A stretch of DNA of 64,000 nt. Origin: Hippopus hippopus (Eukaryota > Mollusca > Bivalvia > Cardiida > Cardiidae). Below the pieces are notes generated by a model that was not told the DNA's origin, did no database searches, and saw nothing but the letters and a program-made list of their open reading frames with translations. Every line of letters starts with the position of its first letter. Position 1 is the stretch's first letter. Made by a program: the position numbers and the translations under genes. The stretch lies in the NCBI GenBank assembly GCA_946811185.2, contig OX328101.1:27636122-27700121 (forward strand). Direction: 5' to 3'. This document shows positions 52,324-60,310 of the stretch, piece after piece.

Positions 52324-55300
52324 TTATTTTCTCAAACTTTTATAACCATAGGGCACAGTGTCAGTGCCATTTACAATAACTCTCTTGGTGTATACAGAGC
52401 GAAACGTTTTTGTTTGTGGTTCACTGGTAACCGTTCTATCTCTGTGTCTTTTAATTCTACAATCATACTGAATTTTGATTTCTATTGTGCGATCCAAAGC
52501 ACATTTTGAATATGTATCGAAATTCACCACCTGTTTTGTATTGTAATCCAGAGTAACCCCTTTTACTTTACATTTGCTTATCTCTTCTCCATCTTTTGTT
52601 TTCATTTTGTAAGCATAATTCTTAGGCCCAAGTCCTCTGAATTGAGTAATTTTACAAGCAGGCTCTTCATCAGTCCATTTCCCTAGCCGGCTGTTAATAA
52701 TAGGAGGATTCCATAATTCAGGGTCGTGAATGTACATACAACTATCTGTATCGAAATACAGAACTCTATCTTTTAACTTTTCAAGAACGCTGTACAATTC
52801 CAACCTTGCATAAGCTGTTACGTAAGACCCTACTACCACATTGGCTGTAGCGTGGGTGTCAATATGTTCCAACTTTGATTCAAAGTTAACCAAGATGAAT
52901 GAGTAGTTCTCGTCAAAGATTTCTACATGCTTTACAATGAAATTGGGATTGGTGACTAATTCAAAATATTTAGACGGATCACTGATGTATTCCGTCTGGG
53001 TCATTTTTTCACGCTGAGCTAATTTTCCCCAAAGACAGTTCAACATAATCTTAGCAAATGATCTTCTCCCAGGATTTCTTTGAATACAACTTGGATCAAG
53101 ATGAACACCTTCCGCCTTCTCATATTCACAAACGAACTGATCTTTTTCTGAGTCTGATTGACACCAATCTGGATAACCACTGGCTTCTTGCTTAATTTTC
53201 AAGAAATTGTCCACATAATGTTTAAAGAACTGATCTGATACAGAATTGAAATGCCAAATTTCATACACTTGCAATAATCGATAACCACAGTCAAGAGCCT
53301 TGAATAATTCAAAAGTAACCCAAGTTCCGACCAAAGCCCTCTCTTCTTTACCATGCCTACAAATGCTTGAACTTTCTTCTGCACATTTCATACAGAGTGG
53401 AAACATCATTTTGTTGTTACAGTGAACTGGGAGAACGGGGTGAAACAAATCAGTTGGAGGTAAAACTTTACATTTGATTAACCCCTCATATTGTCGGATA
53501 TTGTTCATGTCAATATTCTCAGCAGACAAAATTTCTGGCTGACCTATAGGATAGGATTTGTGTTTACAAACATAAGGGTACAGTGAACAGATATCGATGT
53601 ACTTGATTTCCTTTTTGGTTTTTTTTTCATCAACATCATATCCAATTTTTATTGCATTACATCTTCCTCCGGACAAACCATCCCTCGGATCGATAGGGTC
53701 CCAATGTGGATATAACTTTTCAATGAGTTTTTTGTACTCTTTATCCTTCTTCATCTTAGTATCAAAATCGTGTTCCCAAATGTACACTACATTATATCCC
53801 AATTTTTTGATATTTGCTATACGTTCAAAAGTACGTTCGTACAATTCAATCATGGATTTCCCATTAATAGGATTGATCTGTTTTCGATCTGTATAGCATA
53901 CAGGACAACCATGGTAAAGATCGCCAAGAAATTCATAAACAGTGTTTGATTGACGGTGAAAACCATCTACACTATATCTCCCGATTTGAACTTCCCCACC
54001 ATTTTTTGCATGCCGAATATTAATACCTTTTTCCAGAGCTACGCTTTGAATCCAGCGTATCGCCTTCACAGAAAAGCGACGTCTGGATGAGTCTTTGCTT
54101 GAAATGATAGCTATTTGATTTTCTGGCAAATATTTGCTTCGCCAGACCTTGTTACAGGCATCTGCAATGGTAATCGCCTCTAAAAACGGACAAATACCAC
54201 CCTGTTCGATAAACAGCTTTCTGAATTCAGCACACCCTCGTCTAAGGATATCAACATCTGATCTACAGTACAATTCCATCTCCTTCTGAAAATTGAATTC
54301 CTCACCCTTTTGAACTTTGTCATTATACCAAACTATGAATTTTGACCTAGCCTCTTCAGACATTGAGTCGGGAATAAGATATATCCAAGTAAGGTCCAAT
54401 GTAACTCCAAAATTCATCTGTATTTGCCCAGTGAGGAAAGTAACCTTTTTTCATTTCTTGAAGACCAAATGTGGCTGGAAATTTTGCCAAACCAAAGCTC
54501 ATGAAATTGAAAGAATCGATCAGACGTACACCATTCAGTTCTAACTTCATAATATTGTTTCCATTCATGATCAATTTTGGAAGTTTTAACCCAACTTTGA
54601 CAATATAGCCAAGAATGAACTGACCGTCATAACCTTTGAAATTATGGGCAATAGCTGTGACTCCTTTATGATGTTTTGAAAAGAGCCACTTGCAAAATTG
54701 ACTCAAAGTTTCTTCACCTTGAAAAATAACTTCCCTACCCTCTTCAAATTCACTGCATGTAGAGCAATGAAAATCAAGTGATTTATCGATACATTCATCA
54801 CACGCTCTGTGTGCAATACAATAATTCGGGATGTGTACCCCTGTGTCTTGTTTGCATTCAAAATCAAAGAAAATAAACTGTGGTTTTTTGACTACAGAAG
54901 AAGTCGTCTCGTCATTGCTGTCATGGTTCAACTTACTTTGGTAAGGTTGAATATAGCATCGATGAGAAAAGTTAACAATTCTCTTACAGATATGACACCT
55001 TTTCTTTCCATTGCAAACATGATTTTTCTTTCTGACAAGATATTGCGCACCACATTTCGAACAGAGTTTCACTAATTCACAAATGGATTTCTTTTCTTTA
55101 CCTTGAACAATTCTGTGATTTTCAAAGCATTCAGCACTAAAAAATCGTCTACTGCAATAACTGCAAACATATTCTTTAATTTCTGATGGACATTTTCCTT
55201 TGCGCCAACAACCTTTGCAGATATTTGAACAAGCATGACTTTCCCGCTGAGAGTAACCCACATCACAGAACTCACAATAATATACACAACAAAAAAAAAA

Positions 55301-56320
55301 CCTTTGATAGATTTGATGTAGTCATAATGGTTTTGATGAAAGTACAAATGTATGATCTTACTATTGGTTTTCACTTCTGGATGTTCAAATATTTTTTCCA
55401 CTTTTGAATGCTGTTGATGAACTTTAATGACATAGTCTTTTTCATACAAGAATGTTTGAATTTTTTTTGTATTCGTCAATTCCTACAGGTTGTGTTGGTA
55501 AAACTCCAGCTTCGTTCAACAATTTCTCAGCTTCAGTCTTTTGAAGAGGGGATTTTGAACAACGAATACGACGCCATTTTCTATTCCATGCTCCGGTGTT
55601 TTCACGTTCACTATAGCAAATTCCCACAACAACGGCTCTTGCAAAACATAGTTGGTCATGATTGTCAATTTGAATAATGGATTTTTTCTTCTGGACAAAA
55701 AACTTTGAATCTAATTCAGATGATGGTCTATATTTTCCGCTACCACTTGGAAGTATTGTATGTGTAATGTCAAATGTCATGAATCCATCGTTCAAGACGA
55801 AATCTGTATTCGATTGTAAAACTCGTTCAATTTCATTCAACATAGTTTCACCTTGCAACTGTTCTGTGGTTAAAAAGGGAATATGGATCCCCATATCCAA
55901 TGAAGGATGATTGATGGTAATTCTAATCATATCCGTCGGGTTAGCATTTAACTTTCGAATGATTTCATGGGTAACATCGTCAAATAATCCAAGTAGTCTC
56001 TGAGGTGTTAATTCTTTAAATTTCTTAAAACTCAGCATCAGCACATGTGATTCTGTTTTAAATTTTCTTGACTTTTTATTACCCCTTTCTGTTAAATCAT
56101 ATAGACTTTTCATGTCTAAGCTAGAGTTGATACTTTCATCGTCGCTGTCACTTTCTTCTTTCAACGGTCTAGTTTTTTTCTTTTTTGTTGGTGGAAATAT
56201 CTCATCGTCACTGTCACTTACTTCTTTCAACGGTCTAGTTTTTTTCTTTTTTGTTGGTGGAAATACCTCATCGTCACTTTCGCTGTCTGAATAGGTTATT
56301 ATTCTTTTTCTTTTACCCAT
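52324..56320 (-). pseudogene. family B DNA polymerase (protein-primed type) with OTU-like N-terminus, three frameshifts
   Basis: Start at 56,320 (MGKRKR), 55 nt below a TATATAAA box; an earlier ATG at 56,374 overlaps that box. N-terminus: two repeats of DDE(V/I)FPPTKKKKTRPLKE, likely nuclear localisation signals. Next comes an OTU-like region with NHDQLCFARA (about 55,650) and NHYDYIKSI (about 55,325). A Cys/His-rich zinc region covers 54.95-55.29 kb. Exonuclease motifs: FDFECK (54.86 kb), AHNFKGYDGQF (54.63 kb), YCRSDVDIL (54.26 kb). An endonuclease-like EFLGDLYHGCPVCY is at 53.9 kb. Polymerase motifs: DICSLYP (53.58 kb), KIMLNCLWGKL (53.03 kb), YFDTDS (52.75 kb). Breaks: an A8 run at 55,461-55,468, an A10 run at 55,291-55,300 (plus-strand view), and about 54,371-54,378. 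All catalytic residues remain. About 1,330 codons, large for protein-primed PolBs but normal for animal copies with added N-terminal domains. Confidence 0.85.
56140..56282. repeat. tandem repeat coding for acidic/basic motif
   Basis: Two units of about 66 bp around CAACGGTCTAGTTTTTTTCT inside the 5' part of the polymerase gene, encoding the doubled nuclear-signal motif. Confidence 0.85.
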
Positions 56321-56478
56321 CGTTTTAGCTCTGAGTGAAAAGACAATAATGCAGGAAGTGAGAAAAACTAACAATTTATATAGCCTCTCCGTTGCAACAG
56401 TGTATAAATAGAGACGACAGTTGTGAAAATCTAATCATTCTCCTACTCAATCTCAGACAGTACAGTTGATAAAAGAAT
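56321..56478. promoter_or_regulatory. divergent promoter between PolB and the zinc-knuckle gene
   Basis: TATATAAA on the minus strand (56,382-56,375) serves PolB. GTATAAATAGAG on the plus strand (TATAAA 56,403-56,408) serves the gene at 56,479. The two TATA boxes are only 21 bp apart. No E2F, CRE or CCAGCGTT motifs, unlike the small genes. Confidence 0.75.
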
Positions 56479-57225
56479 ATGAGCGAGTTAAAGCTGCAAA
56501 ATACATCACCACTTAGAAAGAGGGTGCATCTGTATGTTAATCCATACACCTACGATTATGAGATCAGCAATATACCATCAAAGTATGATGTTAAACATAT
56601 CGGAAACTACGTGGGATCATTTTTATCCCACCAACATTTAGAAGAAAAAGATGTTTACCGTACTACCAGATACAGAGTTATGGATCAAGCGACGATTGAC
56701 AAACGATATGGGATGAATGGTGAGAGAACAAATATTTGTTTTACATGCAACGAAGCAGGACATTGGGGCAAAGAATGTCCAGAAAAAGAAAATCAGATAG
56801 GAACAATTGTTTTTGTCTACGTGAATCCACACAGTCATGACATCGAAATTTTACCATCGTTTTACAACGTTGACGGTCTCCAACATATAAAATTCGTCGG
56901 GACACTAAATTCATTCTACAGCGAAAATACATGGAAAAAAAGTTCACCACAAGCTACATCATCCATTGAAACTCAGACCGTAGACATGCAGAGCGACACA
57001 ACGGCTATCACCGAATCAGAAATCTGCAAAATAACAGAACAGGTAGAGAAAAAAATATCTACAAGCGATAATCTAAGAAAACAACAAACTTTGGATCTAA
57101 AAAACGAATTTTCTGTAGAACCGGGTTGTTCGTACGGAGAGGAAAAACAGCAAAACAACGAAAAGAACTGTTTCTTTTCAAATCAACAAAACACAAGGGT
57201 AAAATCTGTCCAGATATGGTATTAA
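56479..57225 (+). CDS. CCHC zinc-knuckle protein, copy 1, 248 aa, C-terminus frameshifted
   Basis: ATG at 56,479 lies 70 nt past its TATA box. Domains: an N-terminal block (LYVNPYTYDYEI to about residue 60), a CCHC knuckle at about residues 94-107 (CFTCNEAGHWGKEC) as in retroviral and copia nucleocapsids, then a second copy of the first block (VYVNPHSHDIEI). A polar tail follows. Compared with copy 2, one base is missing near 57,180 so the second knuckle and the basic tail are read out of frame and the protein ends early. Likely a single-stranded nucleic-acid binder; partner unknown. The repeated YVNP block is not a domain I recognise. Confidence 0.75.
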   Translation: MSELKLQNTSPLRKRVHLYVNPYTYDYEISNIPSKYDVKHIGNYVGSFLSHQHLEEKDVYRTTRYRVMDQATIDKRYGMNGERTNICFTCNEAGHWGKECPEKENQIGTIVFVYVNPHSHDIEILPSFYNVDGLQHIKFVGTLNSFYSENTWKKSSPQATSSIETQTVDMQSDTTAITESEICKITEQVEKKISTSDNLRKQQTLDLKNEFSVEPGCSYGEEKQQNNEKNCFFSNQQNTRVKSVQIWY

Positions 57226-57340
57226 AAAACAACGAAAGGAAAAGAAAACGTAAAACCAAATGTGAATCTGACATCCCGAAGAAAAAAAGAAAACATAATG
57301 AGTGAAAAAAGATTTCAACACAATATTGAATTTAAACAAA

Positions 57341-58126
57341 ATGTTGGCACTCTGGGAACTTAAACAACACCGTGCCAACTCAGTGGAAACGCCGTTTAGT
57401 ATGACAGCGTCTGTTGCTATAAATAGACCATTGGGTAGAGGTACACTACGTCAGCGTCTAGTAAAGCTTTTTATAAATACCTCTATACGCTGTACTACCA
57501 GCTACAGAGTTTTAGATCAAGCGACGCTCGACAAACGATATGGGATGAATGGTGAGAGAACAAATATTTGTTTTACATGCAACGAAGCAGGACATTGGGC
57601 CAGAAATTGTCCAAAAAAAGAAAATCAGACAGGAACATTTGTTTTTGTCTACGTGAATCCACACAGTCATGACATTGAAATTTCACCATCGTTTTACAAC
57701 GTTGTCGGTCTCCAACATACGAAATTCGTCGGCACACTAAATTCATTCTACAACGAAAATACATGGAAAACAAGCTCACTACAGACTACAATATCACCGG
57801 TTGAAAATCAGACCGTAGACATGCAGAGCGACACATTGGCTATCACCGAATCAGAAATCTGCAAAATAACAGAACAGGTAGAGAAAAAAATATCTACAAG
57901 CGATAATCTAAGAAAACAACAAACTTTGGATCTAAAAGAGGAGAAAAAGCAAAACAACGAAAAGAAGAAAAAACGAGTAACAAAGAACTGTTTCTTTTGC
58001 AAATTAACAAAACACAAGGGTAAAATCTGTCCAGATATGGTATTAAAAAACAACGAAAGGAAAAGAAAACGTAAAACCAAATGTGAATCTGACATCCCGA
58101 AGAAAAAAAGAAAACATACTGAGTGA
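57341..58126 (+). CDS. CCHC zinc-knuckle protein, copy 2, up to 261 aa
   Basis: A tandem duplicate of copy 1 from 57,491 on (period about 833 bp). The region before it replaces the first YVNP block with unrelated sequence. It keeps the knuckle CFTCNEAGHWARNC, the YVNPHSHDIEI block, a second knuckle CFFCKLTKHKGKIC (CX2CX4HX4C) and a lysine/arginine-rich end (NNERKRKRKTK, KKKRKH). The frame is open from 57,302 but starts there with GTG, so ATG 57,341 is the earliest start. A TATAAATAG at 57,413-57,421 lies inside it and would instead give a start near 57,544 (MNGERTN). AATAAA at 58,296 follows; no stem-loop. Confidence 0.7.
   Translation: MLALWELKQHRANSVETPFSMTASVAINRPLGRGTLRQRLVKLFINTSIRCTTSYRVLDQATLDKRYGMNGERTNICFTCNEAGHWARNCPKKENQTGTFVFVYVNPHSHDIEISPSFYNVVGLQHTKFVGTLNSFYNENTWKTSSLQTTISPVENQTVDMQSDTLAITESEICKITEQVEKKISTSDNLRKQQTLDLKEEKKQNNEKKKKRVTKNCFFCKLTKHKGKICPDMVLKNNERKRKRKTKCESDIPKKKRKHTE
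57411..57424 (+). promoter_or_regulatory. TATA box of the second zinc-knuckle copy
   Basis: GCTATAAATAGACC, close to the GTATAAATAGAG of copy 1 and to the CTATAAATAG at the element's very ends. Confidence 0.5.
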
Positions 58127-58183
58127 AAAAAGATTTCAACACAATATTGAATTTAAACAAAAAAGACTGACTTGATATTTTTT

Positions 58184-58301
58184 CATTCATTTTTTTGTCT
58201 TTACAGTTCATTCATTTTTGTCTTTACAGTTCATTCATTTTTTGTCTTTTACAGATCATGACTTGATTTTTTCATTGTACATAAGTTCTTTTGAAAATAA
58301 A
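58184..58301 (+). terminator. three tandem TTCATTCATTTTTGTCTTTACAG-like units and AATAAA
   Basis: The repeat ends each time in a TTTACAG that resembles a splice acceptor. The polyadenylation signal AATAAA is at 58,296-58,301. Confidence 0.55.
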
Positions 58302-58406
58302 AACATGAAAATAATTACTTCTTACTTTTGACTTTTTTCTAGTTTTGACTGTAAGTCTTTTTACTTTTGACAATTTGAAAAGAAAGATCTTTCGTGCTAA
58401 ATGGTT

Positions 58407-58422
58407 AGCCCTGAAAAGGGCT
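58407..58422 (-). terminator. histone-like stem-loop of the 68-aa gene
   Basis: The minus strand reads AGCCCTTTTCAGGGCT, 30 nt after the stop, then AACCATTTAGC (11 nt) and ACGAAAGA. Confidence 0.85.
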
Positions 58423-58452
58423 TTTTTAAGGATTTCACGATAACATCGAGCT

Positions 58453-58659
58453 CTACGACTCTTCTAGCCGATCCACTGGGGTGAATTCACACCCACAGTG
58501 TTCACAGCAAGTCGATGAACCTTCATCATCATCGTAAAATCCTTCATCTGTATCTGGACAGTTATGTTTCTGCCCAAGATACTCAAGTATGGCAAAACAT
58601 TTTCCACACTCTATCTGGCATCTGCTTGCGCAGTGAGGGCACACAAGAATTCGAACCAT
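58453..58659 (-). CDS. zinc-ribbon-like small protein, 68 aa
   Basis: ATG at 58,659, 40 nt from its TATA box. Cysteine pairs run along the chain: CPHC, CQIECGKC, then after an acidic linker (DTDEGFYDDDEGS) a CCEHCGC group. This gives two possible zinc sites, arranged like a zinc ribbon. No other domain. It could be a transcription-factor-like or structural protein. Class 1 promoter and stem-loop place it with the 73- and 104-aa genes, although it lies 7.6 kb away beyond PolB. Confidence 0.75.
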   Translation of the reverse strand: MVRILVCPHCASRCQIECGKCFAILEYLGQKHNCPDTDEGFYDDDEGSSTCCEHCGCEFTPVDRLEES

Positions 58660-58790
58660 CCTGCAACAAATATGTTTTTATGTAAAATATCGCTGGGTTT
58701 TATAGCTTTACAGGAGGATTGAACTAGTTGACCCATGACGTCATTTTCTCCTATGTTTTTCCCGCGTCGGCGTTTCATTAACATTGTGCA
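58660..58790 (-). promoter_or_regulatory. class 1 promoter: E2F, CRE, TATA
   Basis: TTTCCCGC 58,758-58,765, TGACGTCA 58,736-58,743, TATA 58,704-58,699 followed by ACCCAGCGATATTTT. The homology to the other two modules breaks just beyond CGGCGTTTCAT, so the usual CCAAT box is missing. Confidence 0.75.
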
Positions 58791-58859
58791 ATCAAATCGA
58801 TGGCTATATCGGTGTTTTTTCACCACTCCTAATTCGGTGTCACACAGTACAATCCTGGT

Positions 58860-59025
58860 GTTTTCTGCCAGGTCCGCGCTCTTTAAAATTTTCAATCCTC
58901 TGTAAACGTATAAAGCCCAGCGTTATTTCCATACATTTACCATTTCTTTGACTCTCAGCTAACGAACACTTCGAAAGCAGTATCAATATTCGAAAGCAGT
59001 GTCAATATTCGGAAGCAGTTTCAAT
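58860..59025 (+). promoter_or_regulatory. class 2 promoter and shared leader
   Basis: TATAAA 58,909-58,914 in CGTATAAAGCCCAGCGTTA. The leader has GACTCTCAGCTAACGAACAC, then three TTCG(A/G)AAGCAGT(A/G/T)TCAATAT units (two in the 51,001 gene). TTTGACTCTCAG is acceptor-like. Confidence 0.75.
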
Positions 59026-59613
59026 ATGAAGCACAACTTAGATGAAATCAACTTGGACGATTTTCCACCAGTGGAAAACAATGGAGACATTCTTTCATCA
59101 GTTATAAATTCGACAATTATCAACCCACCGACGGTGTTGGACAACATTTGTGAAGAGATGAAACAGTTAAATTCAAAACAAGATGCCATGATGACTCGGA
59201 TCTTAGAACAACTGGAGACTTTTAACCAAAATTTGGAGGAGATTAAAACTTTAAACACAAACACCGAGCAGCTCAGTAAAAATATTGAGACACTACGCCA
59301 GCAGAGCCAGCGCATTTCACCAGCTCCTGTGAAGATCCCTGTGGAGTTTGAGTTTGATAAAACCAATCTTCACAACTTAGTGGACTCTATCGTAACTGTT
59401 GTGAAGAAAAATCAGCCAAAGGAAAAACAACCAAGAACAACAAAGCCAAGAAAACGGAAATCTGAGGAAGACGATAGACATCTCCACAAGAAACAGCGAG
59501 TTGATCAAAAGCCAACTACACCAATAATGACAGGCCAGGGCAAATACGGGAAAAACATAGATAATCACGTTGATTTCAAGATCCAAAAAAAGCCAAAGAA
59601 AAGCTGTCGGTAG
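59026..59613 (+). CDS. coiled-coil protein with basic tail, 195 aa
   Basis: ATG at 59,026 closes the class 2 leader; the frame extends 27 nt upstream only without an ATG. The N-terminus is acidic (LDEINLDDFPPVENNGD). Residues 35-90 form a long helix with heptad pattern and many Gln/Asn (ILEQLETFNQNLEEIKTLN), likely a coiled coil. A proline/valine hinge (PAPVKIPVEFEF) and a second helix follow. The C-terminus is strongly basic with a nuclear-signal-like RKRKSEEDDRHLHKKQR. Suggests an oligomeric nuclear DNA-associated protein. It is the only small gene on the plus strand and feeds into the right TIR. Confidence 0.75.
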   Translation: MKHNLDEINLDDFPPVENNGDILSSVINSTIINPPTVLDNICEEMKQLNSKQDAMMTRILEQLETFNQNLEEIKTLNTNTEQLSKNIETLRQQSQRISPAPVKIPVEFEFDKTNLHNLVDSIVTVVKKNQPKEKQPRTTKPRKRKSEEDDRHLHKKQRVDQKPTTPIMTGQGKYGKNIDNHVDFKIQKKPKKSCR

Positions 59614-59642
59614 AGAAAAAAACACAGCCTCCAAAACAAAAC

Positions 59643-59706
59643 AGCCCTTTTCAGGGCTACCCCAACAGTTCTTTTCAGAGCTAACCCAACAGTCCTTTTC
59701 AGGACT
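59643..59706 (+). terminator. three successive histone-like stem-loops and downstream element
   Basis: AGCCCTTTTCAGGGCT (59,643), AGTTCTTTTCAGAGCT (59,667, one mismatch) and AGTCCTTTTCAGGACT (59,691). The last is followed after 11 nt by ACGAAAGA at 59,718. The first lies 29 nt after the stop codon of the 195-aa gene. Confidence 0.85.
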
Positions 59707-60178
59707 AACCATCTACCACGAAAGATCTATCTTCAAGATGCCAGACGAAAGTTCTATCTTCAAGCTGTCAGACGAAAGTTCTATCTTCAAGTTGTCATTT
59801 CTTCAAATTGTCACAGCTCTTTTCAGAGCTAACCCAACAGTCCTTTTCAGGACTAACCATCTACCACGAAAGATCTATCTTTCTTCAAAATTGTCATTTC
59901 TTCAAATTGTCAAACTTCTTTCTTTTAGAAGAGTTACACTCCAAAAGAGTTACACTCCAGAGAGTTACACCCCAAAGAGTAAAAAAACTCAGAAAAAGAC
60001 TAAGTCCAACCCAGCGCTCAGTCTTTTAGAGAAATCATTCATAATTGCAGAAAAAGACTAAGTCCAACTCAGTACTCAGTCTTTTAGAGAAATCATTCAT
60101 AGGGTAAAAAAGTCTAAGTCCAACTCAATGGTTAGGCTGGGCTCCCCTTGGTGGACAATAAATGTTCTATTTATAGTA
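59668..60178 (-). repeat. right terminal inverted repeat (511 bp)
   Basis: Reverse complement of 47,511-48,021. It includes a further stem-loop pair at 59,815-59,830 and 59,839-59,854, here in the sense orientation for the 195-aa gene. It ends GTTCTATTTATAGT. Confidence 0.9.
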
Positions 60179-60207
60179 ACATTTTCATGCGGATTCTCGG
60201 ACTTTAT

Positions 60208-60310
60208 CGTTTACTCTACCCTGAGAGGGTTTTATCCCCAGAGTGCCAAACCGACAGAGCTCAAAAGTCCGCCATTTTGAATCCTGAAACCCTCTCAGGG
60301 TAGAGACCCT
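60208..60310. repeat. inverted repeat next to the element
   Basis: CTCTACCCTGAGAGGGTTTT at 60,213 pairs with AAACCCTCTCAGGGTAGAG near 60,287. It starts about 30 bp outside the right TIR. Confidence 0.65.

Larger units (their letters stand above)
47511..60178. mobile_element. 12.67-kb self-replicating-type element with PolB (Polinton/adintovirus-like, reduced)
   Basis: Bounded by 511-bp inverted repeats that differ at only a handful of positions. Content in order: a stem-loop repeat array; minus-strand small genes; a minus-strand unknown gene and PolB gene; a divergent promoter; two plus-strand zinc-knuckle genes; and two more small genes (one minus, one plus). Family B polymerases of this type (DNA_pol_B_2) drive protein-primed replication of Polintons, adintoviruses and linear plasmids. 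Unlike Polintons (usually 15-20 kb), it shows no retroviral-type integrase, FtsK-like ATPase, cysteine protease or capsid gene. No target duplication is evident: the left flank is TATTACCC and the right flank AACATTTT. Near-identical ends imply recent arrival or gene conversion. Confidence 0.85.

Noticed and set aside
53597..53896. 99-codon plus-strand frame inside the polymerase
   Set aside because: Opposite-strand shadow of the conserved PolB gene.
58611..58895. 94-codon minus-strand frame
   Set aside because: It covers the promoter, TATA box and start of the 68-aa gene; its right half is the shared class 2 promoter sequence.
47511..60178. Naming the element a complete Polinton or adintovirus
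   Set aside because: No integrase, ATPase, protease or capsid gene and no 6-bp target duplication can be seen, so only the polymerase and TIRs support that link.
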